Assembly: GCA_964524025.1 (NCBI GenBank)
Contig: CAZGBT010000003.1
Location: 1-64,000, forward strand
Reading direction: 5' to 3'
Length of the DNA stretch: 64,000 bases
Origin: CAZGBT01 sp964524025
GTDB taxonomy: Archaea > Aenigmatarchaeota > Aenigmatarchaeia > CG10238-14 > EX4484-224
Numbering within the stretch: position 1 is the first letter of the stretch; every line of letters starts with the position of its first letter. The notes below the pieces were generated by a model. The model was not told the DNA's origin, did no database searches, and saw nothing but the letters and a program-made list of their open reading frames with translations. Shown here in pieces: positions 34,320-42,436 of the stretch. Made by a program: the position numbers and the translations under genes.

Positions 34320-35560
34320 ATCCAAGGTTAATTCCTGAGTGCAATATAGGAATGGTCGGACTTTGATGTAGCAAATTTGCTACATCAACCGAAAACGTAA
34401 GTCATGGAAAGACTACTTTAACCGAAGCTATAACTGGAATTTGCACTTTAAGGCATTCTGAAGAATTAAAAAGGGGTATAACCATTAGATTAGGATATGC
34501 TGATGCTACTATCTACAAATGTTTAAACTGCGGAAGGTATTGTACACACCCTAAATGTCCTTATTGTTTTAGCGATACAGAACCGCAAAGGACCGTTAGC
34601 TTTGTAGACGCTCCTGGACATGAAACTTTGATGGCTACTGTTCTAACAGGGACTGCAATAATGGATGGTGCAATACTAGTAATAGCTGCTAACGAAAAAT
34701 GTCCACAGCCACAAACTAGAGAGCATCTTAAGGCTTTAGAAGTAGCTGGGATTAAAAATGTCATAGTAGTTCAGAATAAGATAGACTTAGTAACAAAAGA
34801 AGAAGCCATAAAAAATTATGAGGAAATAAAGGAATTTTTAAAAGGAACTTCTATAGAAAATGCTCCTATTATACCTATTTCAGCGCAAAAAAGGATTAAT
34901 ATAGATGTCGTTTTAGAAGCAATTCAAAAATATATACCAACGCCTAAAAGAAAGGAAAAAGCTGATCCTTTAATGCTGGTTGCGAGAAGTTTTGACATAA
35001 ACAAGCCTGGGACGCCTGTGGAAAAAATTAAAGGAGGTGTTTTAGGAGGTTCTGTAATAAGAGGAAAGTTTAAAATTGGCGATGAAATTGAGATAAGACC
35101 AGGAATAAAAGTTGGTGAGAAATACAAAAGCATTAAGACAAAAATAGAAGGATTGCAGAAAGCTGGAAAAAATCTTGAAGAAGCTGGACCTGGTGGCTTG
35201 TTGGGTTTGCTTACTCAGCTTGACCCCTATTTAACTAAAGCTGATAAGCTAGCTGGCTCGGTTATTGGTTTACCTGAAAAGCTGCCAGATGTGTTATATG
35301 AATTAAACTTAAAGGTAACACTGCTTGAAAGAATAGTAGGATTTGAGAAAATACTAGAAGTCGACCCTATTAAGGTTAACGAAGTTTTATTAATTAATGC
35401 TTGGACTGCTAAAAGCGTTGGTATAGTTACTTCAGTAAAAGGAGATGAAGTTAGACTAAAATTAAAACTACCAGTATGTATAGAAAAAAATCAAAGAGTT
35501 GTAATTTCTAGGCAGATTGCTGGAAGGTGGAGGCTAATAGGTTATGGAATTGTAGCCTAG
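34316..35560 (+). CDS. translation initiation factor aIF2 gamma, interrupted by an intron
   Basis: GTPase subunit of aIF2, which delivers initiator Met-tRNA. Spliced coding parts are 34316-34361 and 34395-35560, giving 403 residues, the normal length. Motifs: [20 protein letters not shown] (G1, restored by splicing), RGITIRLG (switch 1), a zinc knuckle CLNCGRYC...CPYC, DAPGHE (G3), NKIDLV (G4), SAQKRINID (G5). The predicted start is AUA, overlapping the S6e stop; no AUG, GUG or UUG lies between the in-frame stop at 34307-34309 and the conserved N terminus. The only in-frame ATG (34352) would remove the first strand. Without splicing, translation ends at a TGA within the P-loop. Confidence 0.93.
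34362..34394 (+). other. 33-base intron with bulge-helix-bulge in aIF2 gamma
   Basis: The insertion interrupts the histidine codon of the GHVSHGKTT motif. It contains a 26-base perfect palindrome (34363-34388). TCGG (34356-34359) pairs with CCGA (34389-34392), leaving 3-base bulges ACT and AAA. Cutting after the second base of each bulge removes exactly 34362-34394 and joins C to AC, making CAC (His). The outer helix is almost absent (one G-C pair). The intron has an in-frame TGA. The tRNA splicing endonuclease and RtcB would be the expected machinery. Confidence 0.85.
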
Positions 35561-35952
35561 CCAGTTGGTGGACAATATACAGTCCCGGCCACACTTGTAC
35601 CACGAACCATAGCAACTACTCTTATATAATCAGCTTCGTTAAAGGTTCTATTTACCCTTACCTCACCCATCTCTCCGGGTTTTATTCGAGGTCCTGTGAC
35701 GTCACTACCAATTTGAGTACCGTTAGAGAAATAAGCCCTAACTGTTACGTTTTCAGAAATAGAGGTCCCATCATTCCTAACAAATACATGTATATAGTTC
35801 GCATCACAGTAGCTAGCGGTACCATCAATAGTTAGCATTACCGCTGTTTTAGCTGTAAACACTCCAGAGATATAGGTATAAGCCAAGCCTGCTAAGCCAA
35901 TGGTTATTACTAACATCAATAAAGTTGCTATTACAGGCGAAATACCCTTCAT
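35557..35952 (-). CDS. archaeal type IV pilin-like protein
   Basis: The start MKGISPVIATLLMLVITIGLA is a class III (prepilin peptidase) signal: a short basic head, cleavage after KG, and a hydrophobic stem that forms the filament core. The 131-residue protein then has a small beta domain with N-glycosylation sites and two cysteines. It converges on aIF2 gamma and the ends overlap by four bases. No pilus ATPase or peptidase is in the window, so the filament type is unknown. Confidence 0.85.
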   Translation of the reverse strand: MKGISPVIATLLMLVITIGLAGLAYTYISGVFTAKTAVMLTIDGTASYCDANYIHVFVRNDGTSISENVTVRAYFSNGTQIGSDVTGPRIKPGEMGEVRVNRTFNEADYIRVVAMVRGTSVAGTVYCPPTG

Positions 35953-35988
35953 TCTCTCTTATAATTTTTAACTTCTTAAATTAAAAAG

Positions 35989-36348
35989 ATGGAGATTCGA
36001 AAGATAATTTTCGATTCAAACTTTTTGGTAGATATTTTTAGGTTTAAAATAGATTTTGAAGAAATGTTCTTCCTAGCAACAAAAAAGGCCAAGCTTGTAA
36101 TTCCTAGATTCGTAATCGAGGAACTTAGGAGAATTAACTCGCCATTCTCTAAGTTAGCTTTAGAACTTATTAAAAAGAAGAATTTTAAGGTGGTAGAGAC
36201 AAAAGAAAAAGGTGACAAGGGTTTTTTTGAATTAATAGATAAATATACAGTAGTCGCAACAAACGATTCAAAATTAAGAAAAAAGTTAAAAAAGCTTGGA
36301 GTAAAAACAATTTATCTTAGAGGTTTATCGAAACTGGAGATGAGCTGA
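35989..36348 (+). CDS. PIN-domain protein
   Basis: The 119 residues have PIN-domain acidic residues: IIFDSNFLVD (first Asp), VIEELRRI (Glu) and VVATNDSKLRKKL (Asp). PIN proteins are RNA nucleases or rRNA-processing factors. Genes of this kind commonly sit between aIF2 gamma and the RNA polymerase stalk genes in archaea, which suggests an rRNA or translation-linked role rather than a toxin. It is coupled to rpoE by a TGATG overlap. Confidence 0.85.
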   Translation: MEIRKIIFDSNFLVDIFRFKIDFEEMFFLATKKAKLVIPRFVIEELRRINSPFSKLALELIKKKNFKVVETKEKGDKGFFELIDKYTVVATNDSKLRKKLKKLGVKTIYLRGLSKLEMS

Positions 36349-36893
36349 TGTTTAGGATACTAACTGTTAAGGATACGGTAAGGGTAGGACCGGAAAAATT
36401 GGGAAAGGACTTAAAGGAAGCTTTAATGGAATCCATCTCTGAAAAGTATGTCGGTATATCTGACAAAACTATTGGAATTGTATTAGCAGTTGTTGATATA
36501 AAAGAAATAGGAGAAGGAAAAGTCAAACCAACAGATCCAGGAATTCATTTTGAAACTGTGTTTGAGCTTTTAACCTACAAGCCAGAACTTCATGAACTAG
36601 TTGAAGGAGAAGTTATAGATAATACTGATTTTGGAGCTTTTGTAAACATAGGTCCTTTCGATGGTTTAGTTCACATTTCCCAGATAATGGACGACTACGT
36701 AAGCTACGATAAGAAAACATCAACTTTTATAGGAAAACAAACTAGAAAAACTTTAAAAATTGGAGATAAAGTTAGAGCTAGAATAACTTCAGTTTCCTGG
36801 GGTGAGCAAGTAAGAATTGGGCTTACTATGAGACAAGCTGGTTTGGGAAACTTTGTTTGGATAGAGGAAGAAAAGAAGAAAAAGAGGAAGTAA
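36348..36893 (+). CDS. rpoE: RNA polymerase subunit Rpo7 (RpoE')
   Basis: The 181-residue stalk subunit. MFRILTVKDTVRVGPEKLG is the N-terminal RNP-like domain; VEGEVIDNTDFGAFVNIGPFDGLVHISQ is the S1 RNA-binding domain, with a basic tail. It forms the polymerase stalk with Rpo4 and helps open the promoter and contact the transcript. The PIN-rpoE-spt4 order is a classical archaeal cluster. Confidence 0.96.
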   Translation: MFRILTVKDTVRVGPEKLGKDLKEALMESISEKYVGISDKTIGIVLAVVDIKEIGEGKVKPTDPGIHFETVFELLTYKPELHELVEGEVIDNTDFGAFVNIGPFDGLVHISQIMDDYVSYDKKTSTFIGKQTRKTLKIGDKVRARITSVSWGEQVRIGLTMRQAGLGNFVWIEEEKKKKRK

Positions 36894-36894
36894 C

Positions 36895-37086
36895 ATGCCA
36901 AAGAGACTTTACGTTTGCAGAAACTGTAAAAGATTTACTTTTGAAAAAATTTGCCCAGTTTGTAAATCAACAAATCTTTCAACAAGTTGGAAAGGATTGG
37001 TAATAATACTTAAACCTGAAGAAAGTGAAATAGCAAAAACTTTGAACATAAAAGAAGAAGGTAAATTCGCTTTATACGTTGACTAA
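36895..37086 (+). CDS. spt4: transcription elongation factor Spt4
   Basis: The 63-residue zinc protein has YVCRNCKRFTFEKICPVCKS (four cysteines) and SWKGLVIILKPEESEIAKTLNI, diagnostic for Spt4 (also called RpoE''). It pairs with Spt5 to increase polymerase processivity. It follows rpoE by one base and its end overlaps the convergent tpiA by 15 bases. Confidence 0.95.
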   Translation: MPKRLYVCRNCKRFTFEKICPVCKSTNLSTSWKGLVIILKPEESEIAKTLNIKEEGKFALYVD

Positions 37087-37749
37087 AACTTTAGCAATTT
37101 TTCTAAGAAAAAGCTTTGGTTTTTTAGATTTTACGAAAGCTGAAGCTATCAAAACTCCCTCAGAGCCTAGCCTCAAAGCTTCTTCTACATCATCGGGAGT
37201 TGTTATACCGGCTCCGCAAAAAACTTTAATTCTCCTATCAACCCTCTTAACAAGCTCAACAGTTTTTACTATATCTTTAGGTTTAGCTTTAGAAACAGAA
37301 ATTCCAGTCCCTATTAGTTCTGGTGGCTCTATTGCAATTATATTTGGTTTGTACTCAGCTATCTTCTTAGCTTCTAACGGCGAAGAAGCACAACACAAAG
37401 AAATTATTCTGAATTTTTTAGCTATTTTTATGCACTCAACAATTTCTTGAATCCTTAGCTTTCTTTCTAAATGGTTAATTAAAGTTCCGTCCACAAAAGC
37501 CAAATAATTTTCTAATACTATGCGGCCTGTATAAGCACCACTTTTTCTAATCGGATCTATATGCTGAAGAAAAATGAATAAATCTTTAAATTTCTTTCTG
37601 ATCTCCTTTACATCTAGATACTGAGGGCAAACTGCTATAGGTATTTTAAATTTCCTAGAAATTTCGTAACAAGCCTTACATAACTTTAAAGCATTTTTTC
37701 CTACAGCTTCCTTGTAGGATTTGAAATTTAAAACTATTCTAGGTATCAT
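37072..37749 (-). CDS. tpiA: triosephosphate isomerase, archaeal type
   Basis: Interconverts dihydroxyacetone phosphate and glyceraldehyde 3-phosphate. The 225 residues are the short archaeal form. Catalytic residues are N8 and K10 in LNFKSYKEA, H93 in NHLERK and E141 in AIEPPELIGTG; the phosphate loop is VFCGAGITTPDDV with GSEGVLIASAFV. It overlaps fba by four bases and is the last gene of the GH57-fba-tpiA operon. Confidence 0.95.
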   Translation of the reverse strand: MIPRIVLNFKSYKEAVGKNALKLCKACYEISRKFKIPIAVCPQYLDVKEIRKKFKDLFIFLQHIDPIRKSGAYTGRIVLENYLAFVDGTLINHLERKLRIQEIVECIKIAKKFRIISLCCASSPLEAKKIAEYKPNIIAIEPPELIGTGISVSKAKPKDIVKTVELVKRVDRRIKVFCGAGITTPDDVEEALRLGSEGVLIASAFVKSKKPKLFLRKIAKVLVNV

Positions 37750-38480
37750 AAACCTACTATTTCTTTAATTTTCTCTAACAGTTCTATTGCTTTGCTATCA
37801 TCTTTTAACCAAACGTTTCTACCAACAGCGACTCCTTTAGCACCAGCTTCTATGGCATCTCTAATCATTCCAAGAAACTTTTCTTCTTCGATTTCTGGTC
37901 CTCCCGCAATACCTACAGGACAAAATGTTTTTTCTATGACTTTTCTAAAACTCTCCTTATTCCCAGTATAATAAGTCTTAACCACATCAGCTCCTAACTC
38001 GCAGCCAACTCTTGCTGCATAAGCCACAGATTTTTCATCATAAACTTTTTTACCATTCTTTCTTGGATAGAAAAAACCTATTAAAGGAATTTTCATCCTT
38101 AGAGCAATTTCTTTAACTCTCGCAAAATTTTGCATCATTAAATGCTCAAAATCACTTCCTACATAAACTGTAGCTGCTAATCCGCTAGGCTTTATCTTTT
38201 TAATTTCTGCCTCGCTAGTTACAAGAGCTTGAACTTGATTTTTTGGTCTAACCATAGAAGTTTTTCCAGTTACTTTTAGAATTAAAGGCACTTTTAGCTT
38301 AATCTTAGAAAGCACATATTTAGCTGACCCTATATGCAAGATTATTCCAGAAATTTTTGCTTCATTCGCCAAATTAGCTATTCTAACAGGATTTAGATTT
38401 GTTTGATAGAAAGGACCATGTTCTACACAATGATCAAAAGCTAAAAAAACAAACTTATCTAGGTTTAATCTTTTCCTCAT
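37746..38480 (-). CDS. fba: archaeal class I fructose-bisphosphate aldolase
   Basis: DhnA-type aldolase of 244 residues. Diagnostic features are LAFDHCVEHGPF, IGFFYPRKNGKK (catalytic Tyr138), VVKTYYTGN (Schiff-base lysine K168), PVGIAGGPEIEEEKF and GVAVGRNVW. It produces or cleaves fructose 1,6-bisphosphate. Next to triosephosphate isomerase and glycogen enzymes, it places gluconeogenesis in this operon. Its start lies within the end of the upstream GH57 gene (26-base overlap). Confidence 0.93.
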   Translation of the reverse strand: MRKRLNLDKFVFLAFDHCVEHGPFYQTNLNPVRIANLANEAKISGIILHIGSAKYVLSKIKLKVPLILKVTGKTSMVRPKNQVQALVTSEAEIKKIKPSGLAATVYVGSDFEHLMMQNFARVKEIALRMKIPLIGFFYPRKNGKKVYDEKSVAYAARVGCELGADVVKTYYTGNKESFRKVIEKTFCPVGIAGGPEIEEEKFLGMIRDAIEAGAKGVAVGRNVWLKDDSKAIELLEKIKEIVGL

Positions 38481-39744
38481 AATCCTTTTTAATAAGCTCA
38501 GTAAGAACTCTAGCTTTAAAATCTGAAATTATACTCATTAAATTTGCAAAACCATCTTGAGGTGTGGGGAAGCAAGAAAAATATTTGTGAACATCTCCAT
38601 CGTTCCACCATTTAGTGCAAATATAGTAAAGATGATCGCTTTGCTGTAATAACCTCCAAACTTTTAGAAAATAAGGATTTCTAAGCCTTTTTACATGTTT
38701 CTCCAAATTCTTAATTTCCTCAAAGCATATTTGTTGCATTCTATTACCTAACCATGCAGAAACATCTCTTTCCATATCTGCCCAAGAAGCTGTACTAAGC
38801 TCAAATACATCAATCTCTCCAACAGGTTTATATTTAAGAATTATTTCACTAGGCGTACAAAATTCCAAACTTTCATATTTTAGAATTTCGTAAGGCAATG
38901 CTTTCAAAAACCAGAAAATTCCGCTTTCTGCCCATTGATGCTCACCAAAAGTTTCAAAATCCATAAATATGTTAATACATTGACCAGGAGTTGCGTTTAA
39001 CCAAGCAGCGTATTTATCTGCTGTTAAAGGCCATTCACTCCAATCTTTAGCTGAAAACCTATAGCCTATATCATCGCTAAGCTGGTAATTTCTTAAAAGA
39101 ACTCTAATCCTTTTTTCTGGCGGTGGATCGTTAGGGAAACAAAATTTTCTTACATAGACAAAGTTTGGTGACCTCCAACCCAAAATCCTTTCCGCTCCTT
39201 CGCAGAAGATTGCTTTAAAACCTAAATCCTCAACTATCTTAGCTATTATATTGTTGTAGATTAATTCTGTGTTTGCAAAAACCTTTGGTTCGAATTTAAA
39301 GTAATCCTTCATAGCTTGCCTATGCATGTTAACTTGCTCTATAAATTCATCTTTCGCTTCGAATAAACTAGCTAAAGAATGATAGTAAGTTTCCCCTAGC
39401 AATTCGACGCAACCAGTTTCTACTAATTGCTTAAACTGCTCTAGTAAATCTTTATTGTAGCGTTCGGCCATTTCCAGGAATATCCCGCTTATCGAAAATG
39501 AAACTTTGAATTTTCTTTTTTCCTTCTTAAAACTATCTATAAGTTCAAGCAATATAGATGTTGTAGGAAAGTAACATCTTTTTGCAACTCTATCGAATAT
39601 CCATTTATCTAAACCATGGTTGAAATATGCTTCTATTAGCTTGTTGTTAGCTAAATTACCGTTTGGCTGAAAATTTGCAATTCTCATTGGTTGATGGACT
39701 TCGAAGCAAAAGCAGATTGAAGTCATATTTCTTATTTTTCTCAA
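38455..39744 (-). CDS. GH57 glycoside hydrolase (alpha-amylase-like)
   Basis: Family 57 enzyme of 429 residues acting on alpha-glucans. Conserved regions are CFCFEVHQPMRI (HQP), GETYYHSL, VFANTELIYNN with the nucleophile near E160, and NIFMDFETFGEHQ with the acid near D262. The family includes amylases, branching enzymes and 4-alpha-glucanotransferases. This sequence resembles the archaeal alpha-amylase branch next to glycogen genes. No signal peptide, so it is intracellular and likely mobilises or remodels glycogen. An ATG six codons in is an alternative start. Confidence 0.92.
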   Translation of the reverse strand: MRKIRNMTSICFCFEVHQPMRIANFQPNGNLANNKLIEAYFNHGLDKWIFDRVAKRCYFPTTSILLELIDSFKKEKRKFKVSFSISGIFLEMAERYNKDLLEQFKQLVETGCVELLGETYYHSLASLFEAKDEFIEQVNMHRQAMKDYFKFEPKVFANTELIYNNIIAKIVEDLGFKAIFCEGAERILGWRSPNFVYVRKFCFPNDPPPEKRIRVLLRNYQLSDDIGYRFSAKDWSEWPLTADKYAAWLNATPGQCINIFMDFETFGEHQWAESGIFWFLKALPYEILKYESLEFCTPSEIILKYKPVGEIDVFELSTASWADMERDVSAWLGNRMQQICFEEIKNLEKHVKRLRNPYFLKVWRLLQQSDHLYYICTKWWNDGDVHKYFSCFPTPQDGFANLMSIISDFKARVLTELIKKDYEEKIKPR

Positions 39745-39762
39745 GGCTTTAAAATTTCTATT

Positions 39763-41727
39763 ATGGAATTTTTAATAGCAAAAGATTTGCCTGAAAAGTG
39801 TTATTTATTAGCAAACAAAACTTGCTTTTTCCATAGATTTTGCGATTCTGGTTTTAAAACAAAGTGGACAGGATTCTGGGTTTTTGATAAAAAGTTTATA
39901 GAATATTTTGCCTTTAAAATAAATGATGAATGGCTTTCACCACTTAATTGTAAAAGCTTTTATAGGAATGAAATAAGCGCCAAACATATTTATTCGACTA
40001 AGTTTTTTGACGTAGAAGAATTTTTATTCTTACCTTCAAACCTTAAATCTTTAATCTGCGTCCTAAAGTTAAAAAACAAAATAGGAAAAACTTTAACCGC
40101 AAAAATTTCTGCAGAAGTAGCTGCTAATATAAGGAAATGGAACGAAAATTGGCATAATAGAACTTACGAGCTAAGGGAAATTGGAAAGAAAATTTTGATT
40201 AAATCGAAGCTTGGATGTTTAATTTTTGGTTCTTTTCCAGAGGGAAAAATGGAATTTATGCCCAAGTATAAAGACCATAAGCCAGGAGAAGAATTGCAAA
40301 GATGCTTTATTCCTGGCTTTTACATTGTAAAATTGAATGTAGCAGGAGAAAGTAACGTTTCCTTTATTTTCGCTTGCGGGAAAGATGAAAGAGAAGCTTT
40401 AAGCGAATACGAAAGTATTATTGGAAATCTGCCAAGAATCTATTCTGAAAGGGAAGAAGAAATTTTAAAGCTAAAAAGTTATATTTTCGATTCAAACATA
40501 GAGTGGTTAAATCAACTCTTTGAAATTTCCTTATTAAACTTGTACGAATTCTGGAGAAGCAATAAAATTAAGGGATTTATAGCAGGTTATCCATGGTTCT
40601 TACAGATTTGGGGAAGGGATTCTGGCTGGATTTTGCCAGCAATTTGTGATTTAGGAGATTTTGAAAAAGTAAAAGATTGCTTAAAAACTTTATTCGATTT
40701 TAGAAAGGAAGGAAAAATTCCAAATTTCATTTGTTTCGATGGAACTTGCGGCTATAATTCAATAGATTCTACGCTTTTATGGCTAATTTCGCTTGAACAT
40801 TACCTAAAACTTACTAATGATATTAGCTTTTTAAGAGAGCTTAGCAGTGGAATAAAGGAAATCGAAGATTTTATTCTATCTAGAGTTAGGAATGGAAAAA
40901 TACTTTGTAAGGCTGGGGAAAGTTGGATGGATACCTTAAGCAGGGAAGGCTTTAACATAGATGTTCAATCTATGTTTGCAAGAGCTTTGAAAAGTTTAAT
41001 TTATGTTAAAAAAATGTTAGGCATCGATACGAAAGAATTGGAAGACCTTGCTATCGAAGCTAAAAATAGAGTGATGGATTTTTACTTCAAAGATTTTTTC
41101 ATAGATAATTTAGCAAATAAAAAAAGAACTTCTAACGTTTTGTTTGCAATATTTTTTGAAACTATTCCAAAACCGCTAGAAATTTTGAAAATTTTAGAAA
41201 GCGAAGAATTCTCAACCAAATTTGGAGTAGTAACCCTTTCTAGGAAAGAAGAGGATTTCGACCCAAAAGCTTATCATAAAGGAAGTTCTTGGGGAATTTT
41301 AAACGGAGTAATGGCATGTTGTGAATTCAAGTATGGAAATGTAAAGAAAGGTTTAGAATATCTAAAAATTTTGTACAATCTGATTAGGAAAAGGTGTATA
41401 GGTTGCATACCAGAAGCTTGGAATTCTTTAAACGGCAATCTCTTGCTAGATAAGAAAGGGAAAGTTGAAGAAGCCGCGATCTCACAGGCATGGAATTATG
41501 CATTAATTATTAGATGCATCGACGAATATATGCTCGGTTTTAACATAGATTTGCCAAATAAGGTTTTTATTGCAAAACCAAAAATTCCACCAAACTTCCT
41601 TTCTTTAAGGAGAAAGAGAATTGGGGATGATTGGGTTAATTTTACTATAAGCAGAAAAGTTAGGAAAGTTGATGTAAAATTCGAGAGTGAAAAGAAAATT
41701 AATTACAGGTTTTTAATAGTTCAATAA
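39763..41727 (+). CDS. glycogen debranching enzyme (amylo-1,6-glucosidase type)
   Basis: The 654 residues match the archaeal debranching family: an N-terminal beta domain (FHRFCDSGFKTKWTG), then an (alpha/alpha)6 catalytic barrel with GYPWFLQIWGRDSGWILPA and AGESWMDTLSREGF. The acidic residues in GRDSGW and SWMDT are the expected catalytic ones. It removes alpha-1,6 branches of glycogen. It is divergent from the GH57 operon with 18 bases between starts, so both directions likely share control. Confidence 0.92.
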   Translation: MEFLIAKDLPEKCYLLANKTCFFHRFCDSGFKTKWTGFWVFDKKFIEYFAFKINDEWLSPLNCKSFYRNEISAKHIYSTKFFDVEEFLFLPSNLKSLICVLKLKNKIGKTLTAKISAEVAANIRKWNENWHNRTYELREIGKKILIKSKLGCLIFGSFPEGKMEFMPKYKDHKPGEELQRCFIPGFYIVKLNVAGESNVSFIFACGKDEREALSEYESIIGNLPRIYSEREEEILKLKSYIFDSNIEWLNQLFEISLLNLYEFWRSNKIKGFIAGYPWFLQIWGRDSGWILPAICDLGDFEKVKDCLKTLFDFRKEGKIPNFICFDGTCGYNSIDSTLLWLISLEHYLKLTNDISFLRELSSGIKEIEDFILSRVRNGKILCKAGESWMDTLSREGFNIDVQSMFARALKSLIYVKKMLGIDTKELEDLAIEAKNRVMDFYFKDFFIDNLANKKRTSNVLFAIFFETIPKPLEILKILESEEFSTKFGVVTLSRKEEDFDPKAYHKGSSWGILNGVMACCEFKYGNVKKGLEYLKILYNLIRKRCIGCIPEAWNSLNGNLLLDKKGKVEEAAISQAWNYALIIRCIDEYMLGFNIDLPNKVFIAKPKIPPNFLSLRRKRIGDDWVNFTISRKVRKVDVKFESEKKINYRFLIVQ

Positions 41728-42425
41728 AATCTTGGAAAGTTTTCTGGTTCGAATAAGATAGATTTTAATTTTTTCCAATTAAACTTAATTCTTTTAGCTC
41801 TTTTCATTTCGAGCTTATGCTTCGGAAACTTCTTATTCCAAATTATCTTTAACTTTCCTTTTTTCTCAAAAAGATGATAAGGAAATCCTTTACCTTTAAT
41901 TATTTCATAATTATGTCCTGCATCTATCGGCGAAACTGTTAAAACGAGTGCATCTTTCTTGAAAGACACAAGCCTATGAGCAAATCTTGGATGGATTAAA
42001 TAACCATAACCTTCTCTCAATCTTACTACTCTTGTAAGTTTATTTTTAAAATCAGAAAGCAAAAGGTAACATGAATTTTTTAAACAAAAATAAAGCTCTC
42101 CTCTTTCCTTTTCATGCAAATGTCCAAAGGTACAAAAAAGTTCTCCATCTCTAGAAAATCTTCCAGCAAAGAGAAGGGTCAAATCTACGTAAAGCTTGTA
42201 TTTCTTTAATATTTCCTTAGCTTTCTTTGAGAATTTCCAGAGATTAAATACTTGATAAATTTCTACATCACCTTTTTCTAGCAATTTTTTTGCATCCTTA
42301 ACTCTTAAAATTACTCTTTGCTTAACAAGCTCAGAAAGAAATCTTCTCCATAAAACAGGTTTTTTATTAAAAATTAAACCTATTTCACCATTTTTTGAAA
42401 CGACCTTAAAGCCAAAATTTTTCAT
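41721..42425 (-). CDS. pgiA: cupin-type glucose-6-phosphate isomerase
   Basis: Archaeal PGI unrelated to the bacterial enzyme. The 234 residues carry the cupin metal site GHLHEKERGELYF (H102, H104, E110) and HPRFAHRLV (H150), then DAGHNYEIIKGKGFPYHLFEK. It interconverts glucose 6-phosphate and fructose 6-phosphate, linking the aldolase and triose isomerase to glycogen. An N-terminal extension of about 75 residues precedes the cupin core. It overlaps the debranching gene end by seven bases and is divergent from the second GH57 gene. Confidence 0.9.
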   Translation of the reverse strand: MKNFGFKVVSKNGEIGLIFNKKPVLWRRFLSELVKQRVILRVKDAKKLLEKGDVEIYQVFNLWKFSKKAKEILKKYKLYVDLTLLFAGRFSRDGELFCTFGHLHEKERGELYFCLKNSCYLLLSDFKNKLTRVVRLREGYGYLIHPRFAHRLVSFKKDALVLTVSPIDAGHNYEIIKGKGFPYHLFEKKGKLKIIWNKKFPKHKLEMKRAKRIKFNWKKLKSILFEPENFPRFY

Positions 42426-42436
42426 TAAATTAAATT

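Noticed and set aside
34362..34394. The aIF2 gamma interruption as a sequencing error, frameshift or small mobile insert
   Set aside because: The insert is 33 bases, keeps the frame on both sides, and its BHB cut sites restore the exact missing codon. A random insert or error would not do that, though only RNA data can settle it.
34200..34420. S6e fused to aIF2 gamma by ribosomal frameshift
   Set aside because: The S6e frame ends in a normal UAG, and a strong ribosome binding site with suitable spacing sits right before AUA. No slippery sequence is visible.
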